NCBI GenBank assembly: GCA_030530985.1
Contig: JAUMTX010000001.1
Span: 26,993 to 90,992, forward strand
Direction of reading: 5' to 3'
Length of the DNA: 64,000 nucleotides
Origin: Corynebacterium sp.
Lineage (GTDB): Bacteria > Actinomycetota > Actinomycetes > Mycobacteriales > Mycobacteriaceae
Positions 36,201 to 43,326 of the stretch are shown piece by piece; the first letter of the stretch is position 1; every line of letters begins with the position of its first letter. A model generated the notes under the pieces. That model worked only from the letters and a program-made list of their open reading frames with translations. It was not told the DNA's origin and did not search any database. The translations under genes were made by a program, and so were the position numbers.

Positions 36201-38215
36201 GTCACATTGAGGCCAGCGAGATTCTCAGCAGTAGCCTGCTCGGCAATCTTGGCAATAGTGGCCTGCGAATTGACCAGGCCATCGCCGAAGACATTTTCAT
36301 CCGCAAGACCCTGCGCGGTATATGGGTTTTCAACCGGGTTGGTCGCCCTTGCTACATCTTTCACATCTTGAATGAGCGTGTCGACGGGAATCCCCGGAGC
36401 AATACTTCGCGACTGAGCAACAACTGCCGCAGAGGCTGGCGCAGCCGCAGAGGTACCGCAGAAATAGTACTTGCCGTCATTGGTCTTAGTACCAAAGAAG
36501 GAGGTCTCCACGCAGGTTGGTGCAGCAATCTTTGGCCCCTGAACCCACTGAGCATTAATCAACGGATCCGGATTCTCGTAGTCGGTTGTGCGAGTGGTTT
36601 GCTGCACGCGCAGATAGCCCTCACCTACCGAACTAAAGTCAGCAAGAGTATATTTGCCCTCCTTCTTATGCTTATCCACAATCGGCACAGAAGGATCAAT
36701 GACGCCGGCGGTGCTCAAGCTCAGTGGGTTGAGCTCATGACCACGCACAGTTTCACCAATACGAATATCGGGGTCATAGCTCACATTGAACTGGCGGCTA
36801 TGAATCGGAGCAGAACCAAAGAAGCTGACTTCCACCGGCGGATTCACATTACCGGCACGGCCCTTTGTTTTTCGCAGCAGCACAATTTTATATACCGGGT
36901 AATCGAAATTAATACCGGCCGAAGCATTGGTGTAGCCGCCGCGAACTCTGACATTACCGGTGGCATGATTTTGGAAATATTTGCCGGTGATATTATCTTC
37001 CGAACCCAAATAGGTGTAGGTATATCCAGGGGTAACATTGCCAATGAGAGCATTGTTGGAATCATAGACACGCAGCTCATAATCATTATTTGCCAAATAG
37101 GAGCTTTCGCCGATCCAATAGCCAAAACGCACATCGCGGGTCTTGTTGGTATATTTGTTGCCGTTAACGGAGACATCGCCATTGAAGGTCAATTCATCCC
37201 ACGCCTGTGTGCCCTCAGGGTTAAAATTCAAACAATCCGCACCATTGGGTGCATTAACCCACGACGGGCACGTGGCACTACGGAAACTGGTGGAACGCCA
37301 GGAGGAAATCAGGTTTCCTTGAGCGTCCTGTTTTGTGTCATTACCTGCCGCGGAGGTATAGACCACGCCACGCTCACGGATGGTAGCGATTGCTTCGTCG
37401 ATAAGGTTGAGTTGGAAGGGAGACTCCACGCTCTGCGAAATATCATCGGTAATGACAGTGGCGCCATTTTCCTGAAGTTTCAAAATATTATCCGCATAGG
37501 CAAGATTTGAACCACCTGAGGTGGAGAAAAGTAGCTTTGCCTTAGGCGCAATACCATGCACAATTTGGGCCATGGCACGGCCTTCATCACTACTCCAGCT
37601 CGGATCACCCTCATTGATAATGGAAATCTCTTGGGTGAAACCACAGGGGTTTGCCGCACCCGGCAGCCACCCCTTGGCAATATCATCATCCATGCCACCC
37701 TTGAGATTGAAGGAATCTGAAATAATACCAATGGTTTGGCCCTCACCCCATGCCCCATGCACGTCACGGGCATCACCTGCACCAACCATGGTGCTGGCCT
37801 TGGTCTTTTGGGCAGCACAGACATTTTGCTCGGTACTACGCCCCGTATAATCCGGGAATGGATTTGGGTCAATTTCACGCTCAACCGGGGGACGCTTGGT
37901 AATAGTGGCTGTTCGCTCAATATCTGTAATGCCAGGAATCATGGCCAGACGCCCACGGTCCTTGGACTTAAGTGTGATGTCCGCCGCGTGCAATTCTCGG
38001 GATTCAAAATCCACTGTGGCAAAACGAGAAATGCTGGCAATGACTTTATCGCGATGATTTGGCTCATAGCGTAGCGTCAGTTGCTCCACATCGCTTGCCG
38101 ACGCCTCCACCAGCAGCGCATTATTCTGGGCATGGCTTGGCGGTGCCTGCAGTACACCACCAACCAAGGCAACTGCGCTAATAACTGCAATTACTGGCTT
38201 AAGCAGCTTTTTCAT
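30221..38215 (-). CDS. Giant secreted S8/S53-like protease with twelve tandem ~135-residue repeats
   Basis: 2664 residues. A signal peptide (residues 1-29, ending PPSHA) is followed by a subtilase-like domain (about 155-660): Asp167 in GIISDSF, the block SDEGRAMAQIVHGIAP (209-224) where a His motif is expected, and Ser589 in FCGTSAAAP. The DEGRA block resembles an S53-like subgroup rather than a classical HGTHVAG. A fibronectin-III-like domain (about 665-770) and a degenerate repeat follow, then twelve repeats (949 to about 2570), each opening with GEGYTIDY-type and ending with an FASxWS-type segment. A Ser/Gly-rich stretch and a Trp/Leu-rich membrane span (CGWWWWLLLLAGAAGGL) precede a roughly 50-residue tail. 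It is probably a cell-envelope-anchored protease/adhesin. Long open frames on the opposite strand are shadows. Confidence 0.88.
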   Translation of the reverse strand: MKKLLKPVIAVISAVALVGGVLQAPPSHAQNNALLVEASASDVEQLTLRYEPNHRDKVIASISRFATVDFESRELHAADITLKSKDRGRLAMIPGITDIERTATITKRPPVEREIDPNPFPDYTGRSTEQNVCAAQKTKASTMVGAGDARDVHGAWGEGQTIGIISDSFNLKGGMDDDIAKGWLPGAANPCGFTQEISIINEGDPSWSSDEGRAMAQIVHGIAPKAKLLFSTSGGSNLAYADNILKLQENGATVITDDISQSVESPFQLNLIDEAIATIRERGVVYTSAAGNDTKQDAQGNLISSWRSTSFRSATCPSWVNAPNGADCLNFNPEGTQAWDELTFNGDVSVNGNKYTNKTRDVRFGYWIGESSYLANNDYELRVYDSNNALIGNVTPGYTYTYLGSEDNITGKYFQNHATGNVRVRGGYTNASAGINFDYPVYKIVLLRKTKGRAGNVNPPVEVSFFGSAPIHSRQFNVSYDPDIRIGETVRGHELNPLSLSTAGVIDPSVPIVDKHKKEGKYTLADFSSVGEGYLRVQQTTRTTDYENPDPLINAQWVQGPKIAAPTCVETSFFGTKTNDGKYYFCGTSAAAPASAAVVAQSRSIAPGIPVDTLIQDVKDVARATNPVENPYTAQGLADENVFGDGLVNSQATIAKIAEQATAENLAGLNVTPADTSLTAKWDTSKNASGYRVVLTARYAGQKLTDGPNDASIAAGDVVYDQVVTDTSVTIEDLEPYFDYTITVTPINSWGYTGATPQGTTQNVTTKKLPAMNLLDAMVIDYKDETYKAKKYPGTNTAYVIDQVSNVDVPTTVSNMSNFIPANSQDNSKAELTVRLGRMRYVRDRLLRVNVMEDNPQYLPARPDAPTGQIGTVTDTSIAVSVDKLGAEVQYADGSSLQFTDGQNLTITGLSPATRYQLRFRMPATDNNFASLYTSVKYQYTAYKTPALGEGYTVDYVKETITPAQGYELVDVASSIPGSTFKVFRKASGDIPASAMTTNTAPARPATPAKPTQTLATTNMIRVAGAGEYQFQNETAIRNQAIFAGLDPGTEYQVRTRVPASQRERRFRSEWSDYATIGTQFKTPVAGEGYTIDYRAETITALTDYELEDPTEAVEPGSKRKIRHRAEGARPASAYFTIQVKNRPDTPAAPTRTTVFQDSMTVTMSDRIRVSGDAKNGEQTEATISGLKPATQYTIATRKDATDTEFASLWSADAKFYTRFATPVGEEGYTINYGAETITADDGYSLDSVTGDLPGSTRRVKHDADGDIPESLEHEFTVKQRPETPDVPTRLEVSQNSMKVTKSDTLRFKKADSTEEYASQPGDVLSGLSPETAYVMSTRLEATADEFASLWSADAKFYTSYKTPEVGEGFTIDYINESITADAGYELVGVASDIPGTSFRLYKKASGEIPASAETSNDVIARPEAPAAPVQQSATTDSVTVSGSTEFQLDNGAVQQSSRFENLAAGTEYQARTRVAAIAGESFRSDWSPYATIGSQFATPVVDEGYEINYRAETIAVDSDYELEDPAEAVVPGVNRKIRHKAQGARPASEYFEIQMKNRPETPDAPTKVASTAGSLEVSGSGEFTIDNGATAQTSGKFENLAAETEYGIRTRVAATDSEFASLWSDETKLYTNFATPEDGVGYTIDYIAEELSALEHYEIEDASGDLPGTTRRVRHKAEGAIPESAWTSFTIKERPETPAKPVISDVTDVSAKFAGSDELRLDGVTTDAQRSDLSPATQYSVDTRIAATTTDFASLWSEVTQFYTAFKAPEVGEGFTIDYINESITADDGYELVSVAEDIPGTSFKVFKKASGEIPASAETSNDVIARPETPAAPVQQSATTDSVTVSGSSEFQLDNGDVQQSSRFENLAAGTEYQARTRVAAVKDTSFKSLWSPYATIGSQFATPVVDEGYEINYRAETITLNSEYELENEGESVVPGVNRKIRHKAQGARPASEYFEIQMKARPETPDAPTKEASSASSLEVKGSGEFTIDNGETTQDNGKFENLAAETEYGIRTRVAATDLEFASDWSEETKLFTNYAAPAVGEGYTVDYINEKVTAEPGYELESSPSVVPGASIKVKRLAKGDIGESTWTENTLDSRPATPAAPTAAAVSESTMRLNGAGEYRMDEGEAQTSDTFSGLAAATAHSYQTRTPATTTSFASEWSPKAELFTAQAAPKPGEGYTIDYVNETVTPLPGYRVIVPDGGLPGATIQVIKEGTEDIPHSAPTDNVMPQRPAAPAAPKVKARTTTTITVEGNEEYQLGEENSDNGVFENLEPGTTYPVRGRTAATDTTFASEWSAPTSVATNFEKPAAGEGYTIDYLNETITAKPGFEIQDLSGEIPGSVRKVRRKAEGINGASEWTEFTVPSRPAAPVLSVKESSDTAITLSGGNQFRMDSGAIQQDATFSGLEAGTSYSFEIRLAATTESFASEWAAGVFSTNFAAPEQSEGITINFGDEEITAQPGFEIRTETGAPAQPGDTIEIRRVGAGGIGASVWETVTLPSRPAAVGSDISALDDSVSYQYRPEGSTEWITVTGRAALSALGPGRYELRSAPTAGTYASEISTVVIEEAADENPGSPPAPSRVCGSSLSSGSSLSSGSSCGWWWWLLLLAGAAGGLTWAYNEGLIKVEGLPEPPEHGEHFGHLGRFDWQQLQPQGVVNFGA
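30510..35371 (-). repeat. Twelve tandem ~405-bp protein-coding repeats
   Basis: Within the giant gene, twelve units of about 135 codons follow each other without spacers. Units 4-5-6 and 7-8-9 are nearly the same triplet: the segment around 33830-33950 recurs around 32610-32730, an offset of about 1218 bp. This shows a recent duplication of a three-unit block on top of an older single-unit amplification. The arrangement is prone to recombinational length change. Confidence 0.9.
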
Positions 38216-38312
38216 AGCAGCCTCACCTTTCGGAATTCGAAAAATGGTTTATCAACCTAATTTTATCGAATATTCCGAATATCTCCTAATGTATTTTAAG
38301 GAGCAATTTAGG

Positions 38313-39455
38313 TTACTGCCAGGTTTTCTTTACTACGTCGACAAGCGATTCACCACTGGCCAGCGCCTTGCGCATTCGCGTGGCCGGATTTCCCTTTTTA
38401 ATAATCTCAAAGATTCCGCGCAATTCTGAAAGGCAGCCGAATTCTTCCGCAATCGGGGTGAGTTTCTCCACCCAATCAGCCAAATCCTCGGTCACCAATT
38501 TCTCATCGGTATCGCGGCTGGTAATCACAATGGCGTCCAAACCGTAGCGGGCGGCGCGCCACTTATTTTCACGCACATGCCAATCCTGCAGGGATGGCAG
38601 CGCCTCAATACCCTGCTCGTCAATGAGACGGTCATAGTAGATATACAGGCAGTGAATGAGCGCAACCACACTGGCCAGCTCGGCCGGGTCAGCCACCGAA
38701 TCCGCAATTCGAATTTCAATAGTGCCCCACTTGGAGGCCGGACGAATATCAAAATGCATGGCACCAGTATGGTTAATCACGCCGGAATGCATCTGGTCAT
38801 CCACATAGGAGGAATACTCCTCCCAAGAATGAAACTGTGGAGGAATACCGGCAGTTGGAAGCTGCTGGTAGAGCATGGTGCGGTGGGAAACATAGCCGGT
38901 ATCCACACCCTGCCAGTAGGGGCTGGAGGCACTGAGCGCCAAAATATGTGGCAGCTGCATGAGCATGGCATTAATCAGTGGCCACACGCGATCCTCATGG
39001 CGGCAACCAATGTGAACATGCACACCCCAAATGAGCATGTGGCGGCCCCAAAACTGGGTGCGCTCAATGATTTCCTCATAAATATATTTTTCGGTGAGCA
39101 CCTGCTGGTCCCACTGGGCAAAAGGATGGCAACCAGCGGCCCATAGCCCCAGCGGAAAACCAGTCAATTCGGATGCGCTTTTCGACGCCTCCGTCAACGT
39201 GCTCTTTGCCTTTTCCAAAAATCCTGACACTTCAGATGCGGATTCAAAAATGGGGCTGACAACCTCGACCGTATTGGCCAGGAACTCGCGCTCCACATGC
39301 AAATCCGGGTCGATCTTATGGGCGGCCTCAATCAAAGGGCCTGCCATGGGAACCAAATCTCCTGTGCGGGCATCAATAATGCCCACTTCCCACTCAACAC
39401 CCAAGGTTGGTTTTTCAGAACGAGCAAAAGGCTGCACGCCAGTCGAATCACTCAT
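38313..39455 (-). CDS. Carboxylate-amine ligase / glutamate-cysteine ligase family 2 (YbdK-like)
   Basis: 380 residues of the GCS2 family: LGVEWEVGIID at the N-terminus (metal/ATP-binding Glu pair), MLIWGVHVHIGC in the middle and WGTIEIRIADS near residue 245. Members ligate glutamate to an amine or cysteine with ATP; the exact acceptor in corynebacteria is not fixed by sequence. Lies 17 nt after the LytR_C gene on the same strand. Confidence 0.88.
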   Translation of the reverse strand: MSDSTGVQPFARSEKPTLGVEWEVGIIDARTGDLVPMAGPLIEAAHKIDPDLHVEREFLANTVEVVSPIFESASEVSGFLEKAKSTLTEASKSASELTGFPLGLWAAGCHPFAQWDQQVLTEKYIYEEIIERTQFWGRHMLIWGVHVHIGCRHEDRVWPLINAMLMQLPHILALSASSPYWQGVDTGYVSHRTMLYQQLPTAGIPPQFHSWEEYSSYVDDQMHSGVINHTGAMHFDIRPASKWGTIEIRIADSVADPAELASVVALIHCLYIYYDRLIDEQGIEALPSLQDWHVRENKWRAARYGLDAIVITSRDTDEKLVTEDLADWVEKLTPIAEEFGCLSELRGIFEIIKKGNPATRMRKALASGESLVDVVKKTWQ

Positions 39456-39472
39456 GAATTTTTTGAAATTTT

Positions 39473-40027
39473 CTAGCGGTCAAGATCCGCAGTCGTAATA
39501 ACAGTTACCCCGTTGACATTGACACCCTCAGGAATCACCTGGGCTGGAATATTCAACACCTGGGCGATACGCTCAGCCTCAGCCTGGGCTGCCGCATCCC
39601 CTGCAGGATAGAGCACTACAGAATTTGGAAAATTGCTTTCGGCATAGTTGCCCACATAGCCCAAGGTGAAGCCAGCGCCACGCACCTGGTCGCCCACCCT
39701 ATTGGCAAGGCCAGAGACCATGGAGTTATTCAAAACATTAACCGGCTGTGGGCCGGCCGCGGCAGCGGTGCTCTCCCCCGCACCTTCCGCAGGGGCCTCG
39801 GATTCAGCACTGTCCGCGGCAGCTGCGGTGCTGCCGGTTGCTGCGGTCGAAGCCGAAGCCGAGGACGTCGCCACAGTAGTGGTCGAGGAGTTCTGTGCGC
39901 TGGTGGAATCATCGCCACCACCACGAATAACACTCACGGCCACCCAAAAACCGAGAGCAACGGCAACGGCGATAAGAATCATAGCTACGCCGCGTAGAGG
40001 AATCTGCTGGTTGTTATTCACGCACAC
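39473..40027 (-). CDS. LytR C-terminal domain membrane protein
   Basis: 184 residues: a short cytoplasmic start, one N-terminal membrane span (AMILIAVAVALGFWVAVSV, about residues 15-33), an Ala/Ser/Thr/Glu-rich low-complexity linker (about 40-92), and a LytR_C domain (about 94-180; NVLNNSMVSGLANRVGDQVRG). This extracytoplasmic domain is found at the end of LytR-CpsA-Psr wall ligases but here occurs alone. Start codon is GTG at 40027 or 40021. Confidence 0.82.
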   Translation of the reverse strand: MCVNNNQQIPLRGVAMILIAVAVALGFWVAVSVIRGGGDDSTSAQNSSTTTVATSSASASTAATGSTAAAADSAESEAPAEGAGESTAAAAGPQPVNVLNNSMVSGLANRVGDQVRGAGFTLGYVGNYAESNFPNSVVLYPAGDAAAQAEAERIAQVLNIPAQVIPEGVNVNGVTVITTADLDR

Positions 40028-40048
40028 TACTTTACCCTACAAACCCAG

Positions 40049-40312
40049 CTAGTGGGCACGCCTGGCCGCGCTGCGTTCACGCTCCCGGCGTTCACGTTGT
40101 CGCCTAAGGCGGGAAATTAAAAGGGGAAATTCTGCATTGGCAGCGGGGTCGTCGATAAGCGAATTGAGACGCTGGTAGTAGCGGATTGGTTTGATTTTCA
40201 AAATTCGGAAAATCTCCTCCTCGCGGGCACCAATGCTACGCGGGGAGGTATTGCGCAGGCCCGCAGCAAATTCCAAAATCGCGCGGTCAACATCGCTCAG
40301 CTTATCCGACAT
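40049..40312 (-). CDS. DUF3263 protein
   Basis: 87 residues, [19 protein letters not shown], with [21 protein letters not shown] and a very basic Arg-rich tail ([19 protein letters not shown]). This is the actinobacterial DUF3263 family, of unknown function; the helix-turn-helix-like pattern suggests nucleic-acid binding. The start at 40312 is only 16 nt from the divergent def start, so their promoters must overlap. A longer start at 40351 would overlap def. Confidence 0.75.
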   Translation of the reverse strand: MSDKLSDVDRAILEFAAGLRNTSPRSIGAREEEIFRILKIKPIRYYQRLNSLIDDPAANAEFPLLISRLRRQRERRERERSAARRAH

Positions 40313-40328
40313 GGGTACTATATTACTC

Positions 40329-40913
40329 ATGAGCATCCGACCTATTGTCATTTACGGTGACCCAGTACTGCATAACCCCACCCAGATTGTTGACCTTGCG
40401 GAGCCCGGCCTGGCCGAGCTAATCGAGGACATGTTTATTACCATGGATGCGGCCCACGGTGTGGGTTTGGCGGCCAACCAAATCGGTGTTAACAAGCGCA
40501 TTTTCGTCTACGACTGCCCGGATGAGGAACTCGGCGACAACCGTCGCGGCTATATTATCAACCCTGTTTTGGAAACCTCCGAAATTCCAGAAACCGTGCC
40601 GGCCGATGACGGCAGCAATGACGAAGGCTGCCTCTCTGTGCCGGGCGAATTCTTCCCCACCGGCCGCGCCGACTGGGCCAAAGTAACCGGTGTCGACCTC
40701 GAGGGCAACCCTGTCGAAATTGAAGGCCGTGGTTTCTTTGCCCGCTGCCTGCAGCACGAAACCGGCCACCTGGATGGCTTCCTGTACACGGATGTGCTGG
40801 TGGGCCGATGGAAGCGTGCCGCCAAGAAGGCCATTAAGGCCAATGGTTGGACCGAGGCGGGCCTGCGCTGGATGCCAGGCGAGGACGAAGACCCCTTCGG
40901 CCACGACTCCTAA
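40329..40913 (+). CDS. def: Peptide deformylase
   Basis: Removes the formyl group from nascent proteins. 194 residues with all three motifs: [11 protein letters not shown] (motif 1), EGCLSVPG (motif 2, Cys ligand) and [12 protein letters not shown] (motif 3, HExxH-type zinc site). TACTAT ends 7 nt before the ATG and no Shine-Dalgarno is seen, which suggests a leaderless mRNA. It is followed by a GNAT gene and, further on, xthA, a known corynebacterial neighbourhood. Confidence 0.96.
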   Translation: MSIRPIVIYGDPVLHNPTQIVDLAEPGLAELIEDMFITMDAAHGVGLAANQIGVNKRIFVYDCPDEELGDNRRGYIINPVLETSEIPETVPADDGSNDEGCLSVPGEFFPTGRADWAKVTGVDLEGNPVEIEGRGFFARCLQHETGHLDGFLYTDVLVGRWKRAAKKAIKANGWTEAGLRWMPGEDEDPFGHDS

Positions 40914-40937
40914 ACAATTTTCCGAATCACTTTCCGA

Positions 40938-41711
40938 ATGAATTTTTCACACACGGAGGCGGCGCGCATCCGGGCGATTGAAACAGCCTATGCCAAAGCC
41001 TTTCCTGGCTTGGACCATAGTTGGGCGGGCGGCTGGTTGCTGCGCGCCGGCGATGGTATTACCGAGCGTTCGAATTCCGCGGCCCCTTTGGAGCCCGCCG
41101 CCTGGGAGGAACCCCTCCCCCTTGCCCAAATCCTGGCTTTTTATGGGCACCATAATTTGCCCCCGCGTATTTTGGTCCCCGATTATTTGGGAAAAAATTC
41201 GAAATTTGCGGCGGGCCGGTGGGTGGCCGGTCCCGAAATTTTAAATTTGTGGCGGCCTTTGGCGGGTTTTGTGGCTCCTGCCGCTGGCGAATATTTTTGT
41301 CGTTTCAGTGCGCAGCCGGATGCGCAGTGGCTGTCCATGTACCATTTTCGCGGGGAGCCGCTGCCGGCCGCTGCCCTGAATTTGCTGCGCCAAAGTATTG
41401 ATGGCCAGATGGTTTTTGCTAGTCTCTGCACCCCGGAGGGCCGCACTGTGGCCATTACGCGCGGCACCTTGACCGCCGACCACGAGGGCGAATTGTGGTT
41501 GGGCTACTCGGCCGTGGAGGTCGACCCAGCTTTCCGACGCCGTGGTCTTGGTACCCTGCTCGGCTCCCACGTCCTTGCCTGGGGTGCCACCCATGGGGCC
41601 ACCCGCGCCTACCTGCAGGTGCTGGCCGCCAATGAGGCCGGTTTGGCCCTGTATTCCAAATTGGATTTCGAAAAGTCCCACGGGCACCGCTACCTCCAGC
41701 TGGAGCAGTAA
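40938..41711 (+). CDS. GNAT family N-acetyltransferase
   Basis: 257 residues. The C-terminal GNAT domain (about 165-250) has the acetyl-CoA loop VDPAFRRRGLGTLLGSH and ALYSKLDFEKSHGHRYL. The N-terminal 150 residues are a divergent second half (AGGWLLRAGDG) as in other two-part GNAT proteins. It is 24 nt after def and probably cotranscribed. Substrate unknown. Confidence 0.85.
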   Translation: MNFSHTEAARIRAIETAYAKAFPGLDHSWAGGWLLRAGDGITERSNSAAPLEPAAWEEPLPLAQILAFYGHHNLPPRILVPDYLGKNSKFAAGRWVAGPEILNLWRPLAGFVAPAAGEYFCRFSAQPDAQWLSMYHFRGEPLPAAALNLLRQSIDGQMVFASLCTPEGRTVAITRGTLTADHEGELWLGYSAVEVDPAFRRRGLGTLLGSHVLAWGATHGATRAYLQVLAANEAGLALYSKLDFEKSHGHRYLQLEQ

Positions 41712-41746
41712 TCTCACTCTTGTAATTATCGAATCATGGCCTGCGC

Positions 41747-41772
41747 CTGTGGATAACTTCCTCTATCCACAG
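41747..41772. promoter_or_regulatory. Inverted repeat with DnaA-box-like halves
   Basis: CTGTGGATA (41747-41755) and TATCCACAG (41764-41772) form a perfect 9-bp inverted repeat with an 8-nt loop. The left half read on the minus strand contains TTATCCACA, a perfect DnaA-box sequence. It lies in the 155-nt gap between the GNAT and HNH genes; it may be a structured terminator or a protein-binding site. Confidence 0.5.
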
Positions 41773-41779
41773 ATGTGGG

Positions 41780-41794
41780 CCACATTTCATGTGG
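41780..41794. repeat. Short inverted repeat CCACAT/ATGTGG
   Basis: CCACAT (41780-41785), TTC, ATGTGG (41789-41794): a perfect 6-bp hairpin between the two longer palindromes in the GNAT-HNH gap. Confidence 0.45.
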
Positions 41795-41818
41795 GGTCAT
41801 TTTTCCTCTGTCAGAATG

Positions 41819-41843
41819 TATCCAAAGAATCAGACTTTGGATA
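41819..41843. promoter_or_regulatory. Operator-like palindrome upstream of the HNH gene
   Basis: TATCCAAAG (41819-41827) and CTTTGGATA (41835-41843) form a perfect 9-bp inverted repeat with a 7-nt spacer, ending 23 nt before the HNH gene start. Its halves differ by one base from those of the palindrome at 41747-41772. Confidence 0.55.
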
Positions 41844-41866
41844 TATGACCAGGAAGGACGGTATAA

Positions 41867-43324
41867 ATGACCTCCACTACCATTGACCCCACTGACCTTT
41901 CGTGGGCCCAGAATTTGAGCGATGCCCAACTGGCAGCGCTGAGCCACCGTTTGGAATATGAGCGTGCGGAGCGCGTGCATCAACAGTATGGCCGCACCGA
42001 GCAGAAGAAGCGGGTGCGCGCTGTTGCCCAGGAGCAAAACCTCCACACCCATGAGGCCCGCAATATGTGCTACGCGGGGCGGGCGCTGAACTTCCCTATC
42101 CTTGGGGAGCTTCTCAAATCTTTGGATATTAGCCTTTTGGCCATCGCCCATATTGTCAATACTCTGCGCACCCTGTGTGGGGAGTGGGATCGCCCAGGCC
42201 CCACCGAGGTTTTGGACTGCCAGTTGGCCTTCGGCCTCGAGGTTTTGCAGAAAACAAATCCGAAATCCTCCGGGTCTGCAGTCAACCTGGTGCGCATCGC
42301 GGTGCGCGACCACAATATAGTGTGGAATGCGGCGGTGGAGGCTGAGGCCCGCGCCGAATATGAGGCGCAGCGCGCACAGCTCATGGAAAATAATCCGGAG
42401 GCCTTTGACCCGGCCAACCTGCCCACCCCGGATCTGCCGGAGAAAGCGGCAAACACCATGTACAGCGATGGTGAGAATCTTCTGCTTACCGACGGCGCCA
42501 TCCCCGAGCCCCAACAATTGGCCAATGACCGCAATGTGCGCATTAAGTTCAAGCGCAAGGGCCGCAATAATAATGTCATTGTGCTCACCGGTGTGAGCGA
42601 TATTGACGCCCACATTATTCAAAATAATGTGATTGGTCAGCTCAAGCACGTCCCGGCCGAGGAGCGCTCCCCTATTGCCGCCGAGCACATGGGCCAGGCC
42701 GCCGCCCGCGTCTACCGAGGCATGGTTGGCAATTCCGGCATTAATCTCAATGTGTCGGTCAATATGGATGTTTTGGAAAAGCATCCTGAATTTGGTGTGT
42801 TTACCAGCGAGCGCTTCTTTACGCTGCCTGAAATCTTTGAGGCCTACCAGTGCTACCACGGCAAGGAAGCCCTTTTGGTTCATGATGAGCAAGGTAATAC
42901 GGTGGGCTACACCACCGGCCGTTTGGCCAATGCGACACTTCGCGGCATGCTCCAAGTCGAGCAGGTCTGTTGCGCCTTCCCGGACTGCTATGCCATGGGC
43001 TACCTGCATGTTCACCATGAGAAGGAGTACCGTGAGGTCAAGGAAACCGCCAAGCCAAACCTGGTGCTGGTCTGCCCTCGCCACCACATGATGATTACCC
43101 CACATCCAAAAAATTTCCACCTCCACCGGGATTTGGGAACCTCGGTGTGGTGGAATCCTGAGACCGGTCGGCCTCGTGTGGGTGTTTTCGCCGCCCCTCA
43201 TTCAATGGTCATGCAGGCCATGGGCAAGCAGCATGGCCTTGATCCGCTCATCCCACAGCAGTGGGTGCAGCTCAAGGCCATCCTTATCCGTGAAACCTAT
43301 CGACGCATCAATGGAGCACGATGA
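41867..43324 (+). CDS. DUF222/HNH endonuclease-type protein
   Basis: 485 residues. An N-terminal helical region (DUF222-like, about 10-330) is followed by a C-terminal HNH nuclease signature: CCAFPDC, then YLHVHHEKEY and LVLVCPRHHMMI, giving the zinc and catalytic His positions. These proteins (13E12-like) are frequent, often repeated, actinobacterial accessory genes of unclear function. It is preceded by AGGAAGGA and by stacked palindromes. It ends 2 nt before the convergent lysS stop with no visible terminator between. Confidence 0.85.
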   Translation: MTSTTIDPTDLSWAQNLSDAQLAALSHRLEYERAERVHQQYGRTEQKKRVRAVAQEQNLHTHEARNMCYAGRALNFPILGELLKSLDISLLAIAHIVNTLRTLCGEWDRPGPTEVLDCQLAFGLEVLQKTNPKSSGSAVNLVRIAVRDHNIVWNAAVEAEARAEYEAQRAQLMENNPEAFDPANLPTPDLPEKAANTMYSDGENLLLTDGAIPEPQQLANDRNVRIKFKRKGRNNNVIVLTGVSDIDAHIIQNNVIGQLKHVPAEERSPIAAEHMGQAAARVYRGMVGNSGINLNVSVNMDVLEKHPEFGVFTSERFFTLPEIFEAYQCYHGKEALLVHDEQGNTVGYTTGRLANATLRGMLQVEQVCCAFPDCYAMGYLHVHHEKEYREVKETAKPNLVLVCPRHHMMITPHPKNFHLHRDLGTSVWWNPETGRPRVGVFAAPHSMVMQAMGKQHGLDPLIPQQWVQLKAILIRETYRRINGAR

Positions 43325-43326
43325 TC

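Noticed and set aside
41747-41772. DnaA-box-like palindrome as a replication origin
   Set aside because: Only one perfect box and one near box are present, with no dnaA/dnaN neighbours and no AT-rich unwinding region.
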